Source of the DNA: Pseudomonadota bacterium
GTDB taxonomy: Bacteria > Myxococcota_A > UBA796 > GCA-2862545
Assembly: GCA_947505245.1 (NCBI GenBank)
Contig: CANNIZ010000032.1
Coordinates: forward strand, 1-48,413
Direction of reading: 5' to 3'
DNA length: 48,413 nt
The position numbers and the translations under genes are program-made. Positions within the stretch are counted from its first letter, which is position 1. Each line of letters opens with the position of its first letter. Shown here piece by piece: positions 8,652-17,428 of the stretch. Below the pieces are notes generated by a model. The model made no database searches. It had not been told where the DNA came from and saw nothing but the letters and a program-made list of their open reading frames with translations.

Positions 8652-9182
8652 GTGAACAAGAAAGTCCTGATCGCAGTCGCGCTCCTGTTGTTGCTCCTCG
8701 TCGTCGGTGGCGGCGGCGGCATCATGCTCATGGGGGGTGGCGCAGCCGTCGCGTACTACTACTACGTGCTCACTGGACAGGAGCCTCCTCCCGAGCTTGT
8801 CGAGGAGATGGACGCCACGCCCAAGCCGATGAAGATGCCGGTGATCCAGGTCAAGGAGAAGCCTCCGGAGGTGGTACCCGACAAGCCGAAGGTGACCAAA
8901 CGCGTCGTGGCCAAGGTCGAGCCTCCGCCCCCTCCGCCGCCCGCGGCGCCCACCGCAAAGAACGGCGGCGTACTGATCACGGGCGACAAGCCCGGCGTGT
9001 TCATGCTCGAAGGCGCAGACGGCAAGCGGTACAGCGTGATGCCCGAGGTGCCGCCCGGCCAGTACGCGATCATCGGCGCGTGGGACACGGAATCGCTACA
9101 CGGGCTCGGCACGATCACCGTCTCGGACGCCCAGACCACGGTGAAATGCTCCGTGTCGTGGGGCAAGTGCTCCAACAAGTGA
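8652..9182 (+). CDS. Single-pass membrane protein with Pro-rich linker
   Basis: A 176-aa protein starting at a GTG 4 bp after the previous stop. Residues 4-40 are a Leu/Val/Gly-rich transmembrane segment ending AVAYYYYVLTG. A Lys/Pro-rich linker (about 52-100, including a run of seven prolines) leads to a C-terminal beta domain (about 105-176) with PPGQYAIIGAWD, reminiscent of PEGA or carboxypeptidase-regulatory-like folds, and two Cys near the end (KCSVSWGKC) that could form a disulphide. The linker would let the domain reach across the periplasm. Role in the operon unknown. Confidence 0.78.
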   Translation: MNKKVLIAVALLLLLLVVGGGGGIMLMGGGAAVAYYYYVLTGQEPPPELVEEMDATPKPMKMPVIQVKEKPPEVVPDKPKVTKRVVAKVEPPPPPPPAAPTAKNGGVLITGDKPGVFMLEGADGKRYSVMPEVPPGQYAIIGAWDTESLHGLGTITVSDAQTTVKCSVSWGKCSNK

Positions 9183-9186
9183 AGCG

Positions 9187-10206
9187 TTGACGCCCCCCCT
9201 CGACGCCGTCGTGCTGATCGAACAGGGCGTGACCGCCTGCGCCGGCACGATCATCGACGAACACGGCACGGTCGCGACGGCCTACCACTGCGTCGCATCC
9301 GGCGGCCGCCCCGCCATCACCACCCACCGCGGAACCCGGGTCACCGGGCGCGTGGTCGCGCTCGACCGCAAGAACGATCTCGCCGTGATCGAGGTGCCCG
9401 ACCTCGCCGGAGAGCCGTGGCTCGTGCTCCGGACCGCCCCGGCCGTGCTCGGCGAGGAGGTGTGGGCGCTCGGTCACCCCATGGGGGCTCAAATCCCCGT
9501 CGGCTTCCTCGCCGGCACGCTGCGGTGGTCCGCCTCGGTCGGCGTGGTCTCGGCGGTGGGCGACCGCGCGGTGCAGGTCAGCGCGCCGGTGAACCCCGGC
9601 AACAGCGGTGGCCCGATCGTGGACCATGACGGCCTGATGATGGGCGTCGTGAGTCGACGCATCCCGGGAGATGGCCTCGGCTTTGCCGCGCGCGCCGATC
9701 GGCTCGAGGCGCTGCTCGCGGAAGACCGCCACCCGATGAGCCCCCTCGGCGGCACGATCGGCGCCGAGGTCCTCTGCCAACTGCAGAGCGGAGCCGCAGG
9801 CACGATCAGCGCGGGCGGTCGCGTCGAGGCGTCGTTCCGGGACCACCTCGTCCTGTCAGGCGCGTTCGCGGTGCCCTTTCAGGCCAAATGGGAGGCTGTC
9901 CAGCGCGGAACGGTGTCCTGGACGAGCGGCGAGGTCCAGGTGGGGCTGCGACAGCGACTGTTCCGCGGCCAGGGCACGATGCGGTTCGACGCGTACGGTG
10001 GCGAGACCTGGCGGCTAAGCAACACCCTCCAGGACGACGGACGCGTGACGCCCGACTCCGCCAAGGGACTGCTCGTGGGCGGCAGGCTCGCGCTGCCCGG
10101 CATGGGCATCGGCTTTGACGTCGGCCACGCGTGGTACGACGACGACACCGAGGGTTGGCGGACCGGGCTGGTGTTCACCTGGCCGGGCACGCGGTGGATG
10201 TTCTGA
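9187..10206 (+). CDS. Trypsin-like serine protease (S1/HtrA-like) with beta-barrel-like tail
   Basis: A 339-aa protein with the chymotrypsin-fold triad: His34 in VATAYHCVA, Asp64 in RKNDLAVIEV and Ser140 in VNPGNSGGPIV. It matches HtrA-type trypsin-like proteases but lacks a PDZ domain. The last approximately 160 residues alternate hydrophobic and polar positions and end in Phe (WPGTRWMF), as in outer-membrane barrel strands. The only frame-compatible start is a TTG 5 bp after the previous stop; no ATG or GTG occurs upstream before an in-frame stop. No signal peptide is visible, which is odd for an envelope protease. It closes the sigma/anti-sigma/caspase cluster, making this an operon with two different proteases. 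Confidence 0.8.
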   Translation: MTPPLDAVVLIEQGVTACAGTIIDEHGTVATAYHCVASGGRPAITTHRGTRVTGRVVALDRKNDLAVIEVPDLAGEPWLVLRTAPAVLGEEVWALGHPMGAQIPVGFLAGTLRWSASVGVVSAVGDRAVQVSAPVNPGNSGGPIVDHDGLMMGVVSRRIPGDGLGFAARADRLEALLAEDRHPMSPLGGTIGAEVLCQLQSGAAGTISAGGRVEASFRDHLVLSGAFAVPFQAKWEAVQRGTVSWTSGEVQVGLRQRLFRGQGTMRFDAYGGETWRLSNTLQDDGRVTPDSAKGLLVGGRLALPGMGIGFDVGHAWYDDDTEGWRTGLVFTWPGTRWMF

Positions 10207-10216
10207 CCGCGGTCAG
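10203..10216. other. 14-bp perfect palindrome spanning two convergent stop codons
   Basis: CTGACCGCGGTCAG is its own reverse complement and includes the TGA stops of both convergent genes (plus-strand protease, minus-strand polyphosphate phosphotransferase). The genes are 6 bp apart. It has no loop and no T-tract, so it is not a classical terminator; it may be chance arising from two facing TGA codons. Confidence 0.35.
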
Positions 10217-11706
10217 CCCTTGGACAAATCCAGCCGCGCCTCGATCGCCTCCACGAGCGTCTTGAGGATGGTCACCCGCGCGAGGTTCTTGTCCTCGGCC
10301 GCGATGACCTTCCACGGCGCCGCGTCGGTGCTCGTACGATCGATCATGTCGCAAACAGCTCCCTGATAGGCGTCCCACTTCTCGCGGTTTCGCCAGTCCT
10401 CAGGCGTGATCTTGAACCGCTTCCACGCCGTGCGCTCGCGCTCCTTGAAGCGACGCAGCTGCTCCTTCTGCGAGATTTGAAGCCAGAACTTCAAGATGAT
10501 GTAGCCGTGGTCAACCATCTGTTGCTCGAAGTCGACGATCTCCGAATAGCCGCGCATCCAGTCCGATTCCGAGCAGAAGCCCTCGACGCGCTCCACGAGC
10601 AGCCGCCCGTACCAGCTCCGATCGAACATCACGAACCGCCCACGACCGGGCATGTGGCGCCAGAACCGCCAGAGGTACGGCTGCGCGCGCTCCTCCTCCG
10701 TGGGCGCCGCGACGGGAATGCCCTGATACACGCGCGCATCGAGCGCGCCGGTGATCCGGCGGATGGCCCCGCCTTTCCCGGCGGCGTCGGCCCCCTCGAA
10801 CACCAGGACGACGCTGGTCTTTTTGAATCGCTTGTGGCGCGAAAGCAACGCCAGTCGACCCTGCCAGTGCTCGAGCTCCTTCTCGAATTTCGCCTTGGAG
10901 AGCTTCTTCTTCAGATCGATCGTGTTGATGACGTTGACCGCGTCGACCGGCTCGGGGAAGGCGGGCGTCCGATCCACGGGCACGGGCGGGGCCCCCTGAG
11001 CGAGCCGCTCCTGCATCGACGCGAGCAGGGTCTTGCCGAACAACAGGTTGCGGTAGTGCTCGTCCGCCCCGGGGATCACGAACCAGGGCGCATCGCCAGT
11101 GCTGGTGCGTTGGAGGAATTGCTCCGCCGTCGGCACGAAGTCGTCATAGCTGCGGTGGTACTTCCACTCGAGATCCGTCACGCGCCAGGCGGTCCGCGGA
11201 TCACTCGACAGGTCCTTGAAGCGCCGCTTTTGCTGCTTCCGCGTGAGGTGGAACCAGAACTTGAGCAGCAGCACCCCTTCGTCGGCGAGCATGCGCTCAA
11301 ACCGCACGATGTCGCCGATCGCGTTCTCGAAGCCGTCCTCCGTGGTCCGTCCAAGCGCCCGATTGACGATCGGCTGGGTGTGCCATGCGCCAAAGAAAAC
11401 CCCGACCCGACCCCGCGGCGGCAATCCGCGCCAGAAGCGCCACATCGCCGGGCGCTCGCGCTCCTCGTCCGTCGGCTCGCCAAAGGCATGCACGTGCACG
11501 GCGCGCGGATCGAACCACTCGAGCAGCTTGTTGACCGCCTCACCCTTCCCGGCGCCCTCGACCCCGCCCACCAGGACGAGCACCGGGAACCGCTTTTGAG
11601 CGGCGAGATCAAGCTGCGCCTTGAGCAGGGCCTCGCGGAGCACCGGCTCCTCTTTCTTCCAAGTCGCCTTGTCCACGACGTGATCGAGGTTCGCGGAGTC
11701 GAACAT
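10213..11706 (-). CDS. pap: Polyphosphate:AMP phosphotransferase, tandem PPK2 domains
   Basis: A 497-aa cytoplasmic protein with two PPK2 domains. The first has Walker A GGVEGAGKG at 47-55, the second EGADAAGKGGAI near residue 300. Both contain the family lid motif (RFWRGLPPRGR; RFWRHMPGRGR) and the WR(V/I)T / KITPEDW-type segment. Two-domain PPK2 proteins transfer phosphate from polyphosphate to AMP, giving ADP. In this class the C-terminal domain usually carries activity, and here it has the better-conserved Walker motif. The ATG at 11706 has an AGGGGG Shine-Dalgarno sequence; an upstream extension to 11880 would overlap holB and is Arg-rich nonsense. It lies 14 bp downstream of holB, in the same direction. 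Confidence 0.88.
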   Translation of the reverse strand: MFDSANLDHVVDKATWKKEEPVLREALLKAQLDLAAQKRFPVLVLVGGVEGAGKGEAVNKLLEWFDPRAVHVHAFGEPTDEERERPAMWRFWRGLPPRGRVGVFFGAWHTQPIVNRALGRTTEDGFENAIGDIVRFERMLADEGVLLLKFWFHLTRKQQKRRFKDLSSDPRTAWRVTDLEWKYHRSYDDFVPTAEQFLQRTSTGDAPWFVIPGADEHYRNLLFGKTLLASMQERLAQGAPPVPVDRTPAFPEPVDAVNVINTIDLKKKLSKAKFEKELEHWQGRLALLSRHKRFKKTSVVLVFEGADAAGKGGAIRRITGALDARVYQGIPVAAPTEEERAQPYLWRFWRHMPGRGRFVMFDRSWYGRLLVERVEGFCSESDWMRGYSEIVDFEQQMVDHGYIILKFWLQISQKEQLRRFKERERTAWKRFKITPEDWRNREKWDAYQGAVCDMIDRTSTDAAPWKVIAAEDKNLARVTILKTLVEAIEARLDLSKG

Positions 11707-11720
11707 GGTGGCACCCCCTG

Positions 11721-12725
11721 CTAAGCGACCTTCCGGGCTGGGCCGAGCTCGGCGCGTAGCCTCGCGAGCAGGGCATCTACGACCGTACGACCCTGGGCGT
11801 TCGCGAGCAACTGTGCGCGGGCGTCTGCCACGGCGCGCTGCATCGCGACGACGCCGCCGGGCCACAGGACGGGCGCCCAATACTCGGCGACAGGGCGCGT
11901 AGCCGGGTCGACGAGCTCGAGGTTGGCGCCAGAGCCCACGATGGACGCGTCGCGGACGAGATCCTCGATGACCTCGATGAGCGCATCCACCTTGGGGCGC
12001 CAGTCCGCACGCCCCGAGCCGCCCACGAGCTTCTCAGAGAAGCCGAGAAGGCCGCCAAGGTCCCCAGCGATCGCTCCGAGCATTCCCTCGCGAAGCGCAG
12101 CCCGACCGTCGAGCCCCTCCTCCGCGATCACGAGCGCACGGCCGGGACACCCCTGCGCGAGGCGCGCGACGGCCTCGGGCGACGCGACTCCGCGCGCGAC
12201 CAGGAACTGGACGAGTTCGGCCTCGGGCACGGCCCCAAACCGCACGCGCTGGCACCGCGAGCGGATGGTTGGAAGCAGCCCGCTGGTGCTCGTCGCGATG
12301 AGGATGAAGCCGGTGCCGTCGGGCGGCTCCTCGAGCGTCTTCAACAGGGCGTTTGCGGCCGCCGGCGCGAGGGCTTCGGCAGGGTCGACGATCACGAACC
12401 GCATGCGGCTGTTGTACCGGTGGTACCCGGCCGTGCGGATCACCTCGCGCACCCGATCGACCGCGATCGTCGCGGTGGCCTTCTCAGGGTCAGGTTCGAG
12501 GCGGATCACGTCCGGGTGGGCGCCCGAAGCGATCTGCTTGCACGTCGGACAGGCGCCACAAGGACGCACGTCTCCGGACGTACAATTAGCGAGCTGCGCG
12601 AGCCACTCGGCGACGCGGCGTTTGCCGACGCCCGCCGGGCCCTCGAACAGCAGCGCGTGATGCAGGGACCCGCGGTTCACTGCGGCACGGAGCCGCTCGC
12701 GCACCGACGTGTGCCCGGCGATCAT
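11721..12725 (-). CDS. holB: DNA polymerase III delta-prime subunit
   Basis: A 334-aa clamp-loader subunit. Walker A is GPAGVGKR at 29-36. A four-Cys zinc module follows (C48, C56, C59, C62). The sensor regions read FVIVDPAEALAPAAANALLKTLEEPP and the SRC motif in LLPTIRSRCQRVRF, as in delta-prime and DnaX. The delta-prime subunit opens the sliding clamp during loading. The start overlaps the stop of the small gene upstream by one base (TGATG on the minus strand), indicating coupling. Confidence 0.93.
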   Translation of the reverse strand: MIAGHTSVRERLRAAVNRGSLHHALLFEGPAGVGKRRVAEWLAQLANCTSGDVRPCGACPTCKQIASGAHPDVIRLEPDPEKATATIAVDRVREVIRTAGYHRYNSRMRFVIVDPAEALAPAAANALLKTLEEPPDGTGFILIATSTSGLLPTIRSRCQRVRFGAVPEAELVQFLVARGVASPEAVARLAQGCPGRALVIAEEGLDGRAALREGMLGAIAGDLGGLLGFSEKLVGGSGRADWRPKVDALIEVIEDLVRDASIVGSGANLELVDPATRPVAEYWAPVLWPGGVVAMQRAVADARAQLLANAQGRTVVDALLARLRAELGPARKVA

Positions 12726-12898
12726 CAGCTCTTCTTGGGTGCGACCTGGGCAGGCGGCGCCTTGGCGTCAACTTCCGGCGTGTGAACCGGGAAAGCCGGC
12801 GTGGTGCCCTTGTTGCGGCGCTCTTTCTTGCCTTCCTTGCCCGCGTTCTGGGCTCGGCGTGCGCGGCGATATTCGGTAACAGCGGTCCTTGAAGCCAT
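12725..12898 (-). CDS. Small basic protein upstream of holB
   Basis: A 57-aa protein starting MASRTAVTEYRRARRAQ, strongly Arg/Lys-rich in the first half and ending APPAQVAPKKS. The 1-bp stop/start overlap with holB and the basic nucleic-acid-binding character support a real gene. No family is recognised. A longer form from 12931 (MCTPTGGRKEK...) is possible but less likely. Confidence 0.6.
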   Translation of the reverse strand: MASRTAVTEYRRARRAQNAGKEGKKERRNKGTTPAFPVHTPEVDAKAPPAQVAPKKS

Positions 12899-13001
12899 CT
12901 TTTCTTTCCGTCCCCCTGTGGGGGTGCACAAGTTGGCGCGACACAGCGCGGCCAGGTTGGCTATTGTGCCAGGAGCCGCACGTCAAGCGGATGGAGGACA
13001 C

Positions 13002-13769
13002 ATGCGCCAGGGATGGATCGCCCTATTGTTGCCGCTCGTTGCTTGCGACAAGCTCGCAAACACGTACGAGGGGGTCACGGCACCGATCGTGGGGCAAGGG
13101 CTGATTCTCGGCGTCGAGGCTCCTCCCTCCGAGATCGACCTCACCGGAAGCGACTTCGCGAACGGCGCGTCCGCCACCCTGTTCCTCGCGTCGGCCGAAG
13201 AGGCGCAGAACATCGAAGACGCCCCGGTCACCGACGCGACCGTCTCGCTATCCGGTGGCAACCTTGCAGCGTTGGACGCCACCAACCTCGGCGACGGCGC
13301 CTACCAGATCGGTCCCGACCCGGCGCTCGAGTACCAGGACAACGCGACCTGGACGCTCACGGCGCTCACGTCAAACGACACGTCCACGGCCGACGTGACG
13401 CTGCCGCCGGCGGCCACGTTCACGTTCGACACCCAGCACGCCGTCAACGCGCCGATCACGCTCGACGTCACCGGCCAGGGCTTCACCGACGTGCTGATCG
13501 TCGTGATGGACAACGCGACCGGCGCCTCCACCTACGACAACCGCCCCACCGGCATCAAGGAGCTCTACGACCGCTCGCGGAACAACACGCCGCTCACCAC
13601 CGTAGAGATCCCTGGCTCCGCGTTCGCTGGCGAGAGCGTCTACGCGATCGGCGTCGCGGGGCTCACCCACACGACCTCGGCCGACCTCGACTTCATGAAC
13701 ACGCTGCTGTCGTCAGTGAGCGCAGGGAAGCTGCGCTTCACCGCCGTCAGCACGCTGCAAGTACCGTAA
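13002..13769 (+). CDS. Lipoprotein with Ig-like beta domains
   Basis: A 255-aa lipoprotein. The signal MRQGWIALLLPLVAC has lipobox LVAC (Cys15). The body is rich in Thr, Asp, Ala and Val with alternating strands, consistent with two Ig-like domains; for example SEIDLTGSDFANGASATLFL resembles a domain for which several myxobacterial surface lipoproteins are known. GGAGGACAC precedes the ATG. The 3' end overlaps the convergent thiolase gene by 23 bp. Function unknown. Confidence 0.78.
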   Translation: MRQGWIALLLPLVACDKLANTYEGVTAPIVGQGLILGVEAPPSEIDLTGSDFANGASATLFLASAEEAQNIEDAPVTDATVSLSGGNLAALDATNLGDGAYQIGPDPALEYQDNATWTLTALTSNDTSTADVTLPPAATFTFDTQHAVNAPITLDVTGQGFTDVLIVVMDNATGASTYDNRPTGIKELYDRSRNNTPLTTVEIPGSAFAGESVYAIGVAGLTHTTSADLDFMNTLLSSVSAGKLRFTAVSTLQVP

Positions 13770-15006
13770 CCACGGCGGTCTTGTCGTTGCCGCCCATGTT
13801 CGCGGTGAGACCGATCTCCGGCGCGCTCGGGATCTGGTAGTCACCGCAGCGGCCCTTCATCTGGCGCCAGATCTCGAGGATCTGCTTCACGCCCGTGGCA
13901 CCGACGGGGTGGCCGAAGCCGACGAGGCCGCCGCCGGTGTTGGTGGCGACGTCGCCTTCGATGTCGGTCCGGCCCTCTTTGATCAGCTCGATCGCCTCGC
14001 CGGGGCGCGCGAAACCGAGCGCCTCGTACATCAGCAGCTCGGTGAGCGTGAAGCAGTCGTGGACCTCCGCGACGCCGACCCGGCGCGCGTCGATGCCCGC
14101 CTGGGCGTACGCTTTCTTCGCCGCGAGCTCGGTGATCTCCATGCGCAGGGGATCGCCATCGACGTAAAGATCGCCGGTGGCCACGCCGAGGCCACGCACT
14201 TCGATCGCGTCGTGTACGGACTTCCCGAGCTTTGCGAGGCCCGCCTCGCTGACGAGGATCAGCGCGGCACCACCATCCGAGACCTGAGAGCAGTCGGACA
14301 CCTTCATGTACGGCTGCAGTTCGGGGTTGGACAGGAACGCGGGGTTCTTCTCAGACGCCTTCGCGGCCTGCGCGAGCGACATCTTCACCGCCTTCATGTG
14401 CGCGAGCGGGTTCTTGTTCGCGTTCGCGTACGCCTTGACCGAGACGCGCCCGAGGTCCTCTTCCGACAGGCCATAGGCCTCGCGGTAGGCCTTGACGCGC
14501 GACGCAAACAACGCGGGGAACGTGAACTCGTCGATCGAACGCTGACGCTTGTAGTGGGCCGCCCGGGCGAGGTAATCGCCCCCTGTGCGCGCGGACGCGG
14601 TGGTCTGGACCTCGACGCCCGCGACGAGCGTGATGTCCGTGCCCGCCTGGATCGATTCGACGGCCGATGCGAACGCGAGCCCGCCCGACGCACACGCGCC
14701 TTCGACGCGCATCACGGGCTTGCCGCGGAGGCCCGGGTGCGCTCCGACGAGCGCCGCGCCGAGGTGCCCCTGGCTCGAGAACAGCTCGCCGACGAAGTTG
14801 CCGATCCATGCCTTTTCGACCAACTCAGCCGACGTCCCCGTCGCCTCGAGCGCGCCTCGCACCGAGGTCGTGATCAGCTCCTCGATGGACGCGTTCTCGC
14901 GCTTGCCAAAGTCAGCGTGGCCCTTCCAGATGAAGTCTGGCGACCCCTTGCCGATGAACGAGGTGATGTGGCCACCGATGACGTATGCCTTGCGCGGGAG
15001 CGCCAT
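13747..15006 (-). CDS. Thiolase-family acetyl-CoA acetyltransferase
   Basis: A 419-aa thiolase. The nucleophilic Cys105 lies in VEGACASGG. The HDC motif (VAEVHDCFTLTEL) and GFGHPVGATG (His366) supply the other active-site residues, and the C-terminal region is GLTANMGGNDKTAVVTVL. The VHDCF variant, in place of NEAFA, is typical of the SCP2-thiolase-like subgroup rather than biosynthetic thiolase AtoB. It probably acts in fatty-acid or sterol side-chain beta-oxidation; the exact substrate is unknown. A single-gene unit, convergent with the lipoprotein at 13002. Confidence 0.9.
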   Translation of the reverse strand: MALPRKAYVIGGHITSFIGKGSPDFIWKGHADFGKRENASIEELITTSVRGALEATGTSAELVEKAWIGNFVGELFSSQGHLGAALVGAHPGLRGKPVMRVEGACASGGLAFASAVESIQAGTDITLVAGVEVQTTASARTGGDYLARAAHYKRQRSIDEFTFPALFASRVKAYREAYGLSEEDLGRVSVKAYANANKNPLAHMKAVKMSLAQAAKASEKNPAFLSNPELQPYMKVSDCSQVSDGGAALILVSEAGLAKLGKSVHDAIEVRGLGVATGDLYVDGDPLRMEITELAAKKAYAQAGIDARRVGVAEVHDCFTLTELLMYEALGFARPGEAIELIKEGRTDIEGDVATNTGGGLVGFGHPVGATGVKQILEIWRQMKGRCGDYQIPSAPEIGLTANMGGNDKTAVVTVLAAC

Positions 15007-15108
15007 GTTGCCTCCTCAATCCCTTCGCGACGCGATCGTCGCGGTAGAGAATGCCGCCCAATAACGCGCCGCGGTGCGACCTGTGGGCACGTGCAACGCC
15101 TCAGCGCC

Positions 15109-17358
15109 TCACGCGCTCCGACGCCTGCGGAAGAGCAGCGCAGCCGCGGCGAATCCGAGCCAGGACGGGGCCGTGGCCGTGCCGCACAACGGGGGCACAG
15201 GAGGAGGCTCCTCCCGCGTGACGGAACCGTCGTCGAGGAAGTTCGGTACGCCATCCTCGTCAACGTCGCCCGAGCCTTCTGCCTCATCCGCCGACAAATC
15301 GTCGTCCGAGTCCAGATCGAGCGCGTTCGGTACACCATCGCCGTCAGCGTCGTCCCAGCCTTCGAGCAGGGAGGGGATGGCGTCACCGTCATCGTCTTCG
15401 TCGAGCGCGTCGATCACGCCGTCGCCATCGGAATCGTCGGGGTTCGCCACCGACCCGACCTCGTCAGGGTCTGAACGACCGTCACCATCCGAGTCGGCCA
15501 GAAGAGGATCCAGGCCGAGCGTGTTCTCGTCCGCGTCGCTGATGCCGTCATTGTCGACGTCGCCGTCCCCGTCGATCGTCGCGGGATCGCAGTCATCGTC
15601 GAGTCCGTTCTCGACGATCTCGGTCGCTCCGGGGTTCACCCCGCTGCGCGAGTCGTCGCAATCACCGCCTGCGCCGACGAGCCCGAACGGCCCGCATTGT
15701 TCGACCGCAGTGGCGTCGTCGCCGTAGCCGTCGGTGTCACCGTCGAAGTAGTACACGCTCGTGAACAGCCCGTCGTCCACGACGTTGTCGCAGTCCTGGT
15801 CGACGTTGTCGCAGATCTCGATCTGACCGGGGTAGATGAACGGGCTCGTGTCGTCACAGTCCGAGCTGTTCAGCACCAGGCCGGGTCCCTGGGAACAGCT
15901 GTAAAGCGACATCGTGGGATCGCCGAACCCATCGCCGTCGCTGTCCACGTTGAACAGGGGGCCCATGCCCACGAAATAGTTCTGATCATCGCAGTCGAGG
16001 TCGACCGTGAGGCCGTCCCCGTCGTCGTCCTGAGCGAAGCCGCGGAAGATGTACACGGCCCCGTCGCCGGACCTGTCATTGGGACACCCGACGATCACGT
16101 CGCTGTGGCCGTCATTGTCGTAGTCCCCGCCGCCCGAAACCGCGAAGCCGAACATCTCGCCGCTGTTCCCCGGCCCAACGAGTTGCACGGGGTTGCCGGC
16201 GCCGAGGCCCCCAGGCTCGCCCGACAAGACGAACACCGCGCCCGCCTGACCCGCTCCGCTCTGGTGCTGGTAGGACCCGACGGCCACGTCCGCCCGGCCG
16301 TCTCCTTCGAGATCTCCGACCATGGAAACCGAGTAACCGAGCTGCTCGTTGAACTGATCGCCGTCGTGGACGAAGGCCGGTGCCGAAGAGACGCCGCTGG
16401 CACCACCGAGGAACAGCTGTACTCGCCCTCCGCCGGACACCATGGTGTTCGCGTTCGGAGAACCGACCAAAAGGTCGTCGTAGCCGCCCCCGTCGACGTC
16501 TCCGCCCGACGCCAGCGCCGCTCCAAAGGTCGGCTGAGCGTTGTCGACAAGGTTCGCGGACAGCGTGTAAACGGAGTTGCCCTGCCAGCGAAGCAGCTGC
16601 ACCGACCCGAAGCCCAGGTTGGGCTGGCCGATCGCGAGGTCCGTGTTTCCGTCACCGTCGAAGTCGCCTGCGGCGACCGCCGACCCCATCCCGCCATCGG
16701 ACCCGCTACCCGGGAAGGTCTGGCTCGCAAACGACGAAACGCCCGAGGACGTACCCGGGTACACCTGGGCGTACCCGAAGTTTCCGGTGCCGTACTGGGG
16801 AGCGCCTACGACGAGCTCGTCACAACAGTCGTGGTCGGGATTGCCTGCACCTCCGACTGACCAACCGAAGTAATCGCCCTGTGCGGACCCCTGAATAGGC
16901 GCGGCGTAGGCCGGGACCGGGCCGCCGTAGACGATGTCCACGCGCCCCGTGCCGTTCAACCACAGCGGCGCGCCGACCGCCACGTCCGCATAGCCGTCAC
17001 CGTTCAGGTCTCCGACGCCGGCGACGGACATTCCAAGCTGATCGTACGCGTACTCGCCGTACACCGTCGCGAACTCCACCATCGGGGAGCTGCCGCCCAA
17101 CAAGACCCGCACCGCACCGCCGCCTTGAACGTTCAAATTGTTGGCAGGCGCGCCAACGACCACGTCGTCGTAGCCATCGGCGTTCACGTCGCCCGCGTTC
17201 GCGACCGCGTAGCCGAGCACCTCACCAACCGCGCGACCGCCTGCGTCGCTCGACCACGCAGTCTCCACCCTGGCAGCTGCAGAGCCGCCTTCCGCCGCCA
17301 TGGGCGCGTCGGGCGAGCGGGAACAAGCCAGGAGCGACAGGACAGGCAAGAGGGACAC
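15109..17358 (-). CDS. Surface lipoprotein: FG-GAP beta-propeller plus calcium repeats, myxosortase-like tail
   Basis: A 749-aa protein from a GTG at 17358 with GGAGG 5 nt upstream; the signal MSLLPVLSLLAC ends in a lipobox (LLAC). Seven FG-GAP-type repeats follow, with Ca-loop forms such as GDVNADGYDDVVVGAP, GDLNGDGYADVAVGAP and GDFDGDGNTDLAIGQP, predicting a seven-bladed integrin-alpha-like propeller (about 45-425). Next come MopE/thrombospondin-type-3 Asp-rich repeats (DSDGDGFGD, DGDTDGYGDD, DSDGDGVIDALDEDDDGD). The end is PPLCGTATAPSW, a hydrophobic helix, then FRRRRSA, resembling a MYXO-CTERM sorting signal with one Cys, a transmembrane helix and an Arg cluster. Probably calcium-stabilised and surface-displayed. 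The presence of both an N-terminal lipobox and a C-terminal anchor is unusual. Confidence 0.87.
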   Translation of the reverse strand: MSLLPVLSLLACSRSPDAPMAAEGGSAAARVETAWSSDAGGRAVGEVLGYAVANAGDVNADGYDDVVVGAPANNLNVQGGGAVRVLLGGSSPMVEFATVYGEYAYDQLGMSVAGVGDLNGDGYADVAVGAPLWLNGTGRVDIVYGGPVPAYAAPIQGSAQGDYFGWSVGGAGNPDHDCCDELVVGAPQYGTGNFGYAQVYPGTSSGVSSFASQTFPGSGSDGGMGSAVAAGDFDGDGNTDLAIGQPNLGFGSVQLLRWQGNSVYTLSANLVDNAQPTFGAALASGGDVDGGGYDDLLVGSPNANTMVSGGGRVQLFLGGASGVSSAPAFVHDGDQFNEQLGYSVSMVGDLEGDGRADVAVGSYQHQSGAGQAGAVFVLSGEPGGLGAGNPVQLVGPGNSGEMFGFAVSGGGDYDNDGHSDVIVGCPNDRSGDGAVYIFRGFAQDDDGDGLTVDLDCDDQNYFVGMGPLFNVDSDGDGFGDPTMSLYSCSQGPGLVLNSSDCDDTSPFIYPGQIEICDNVDQDCDNVVDDGLFTSVYYFDGDTDGYGDDATAVEQCGPFGLVGAGGDCDDSRSGVNPGATEIVENGLDDDCDPATIDGDGDVDNDGISDADENTLGLDPLLADSDGDGRSDPDEVGSVANPDDSDGDGVIDALDEDDDGDAIPSLLEGWDDADGDGVPNALDLDSDDDLSADEAEGSGDVDEDGVPNFLDDGSVTREEPPPVPPLCGTATAPSWLGFAAAALLFRRRRSA

Positions 17359-17428
17359 GGAGCCTCCGGGAGCGCATCGTACCCCACGCCACGCACGCCT
17401 GCGGGGATGCGTTGCCGAGCCGCCCGCG

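Noticed and set aside
10477..11724. 415-codon plus-strand frame opposite the polyphosphate phosphotransferase
   Set aside because: Antisense shadow of a well-conserved PPK2 gene; no domain or start signal.
13909..15474. 521-codon plus-strand frame opposite the thiolase and calcium-repeat protein
   Set aside because: Spans two real minus-strand genes and their spacer; charged composition of a shadow frame.
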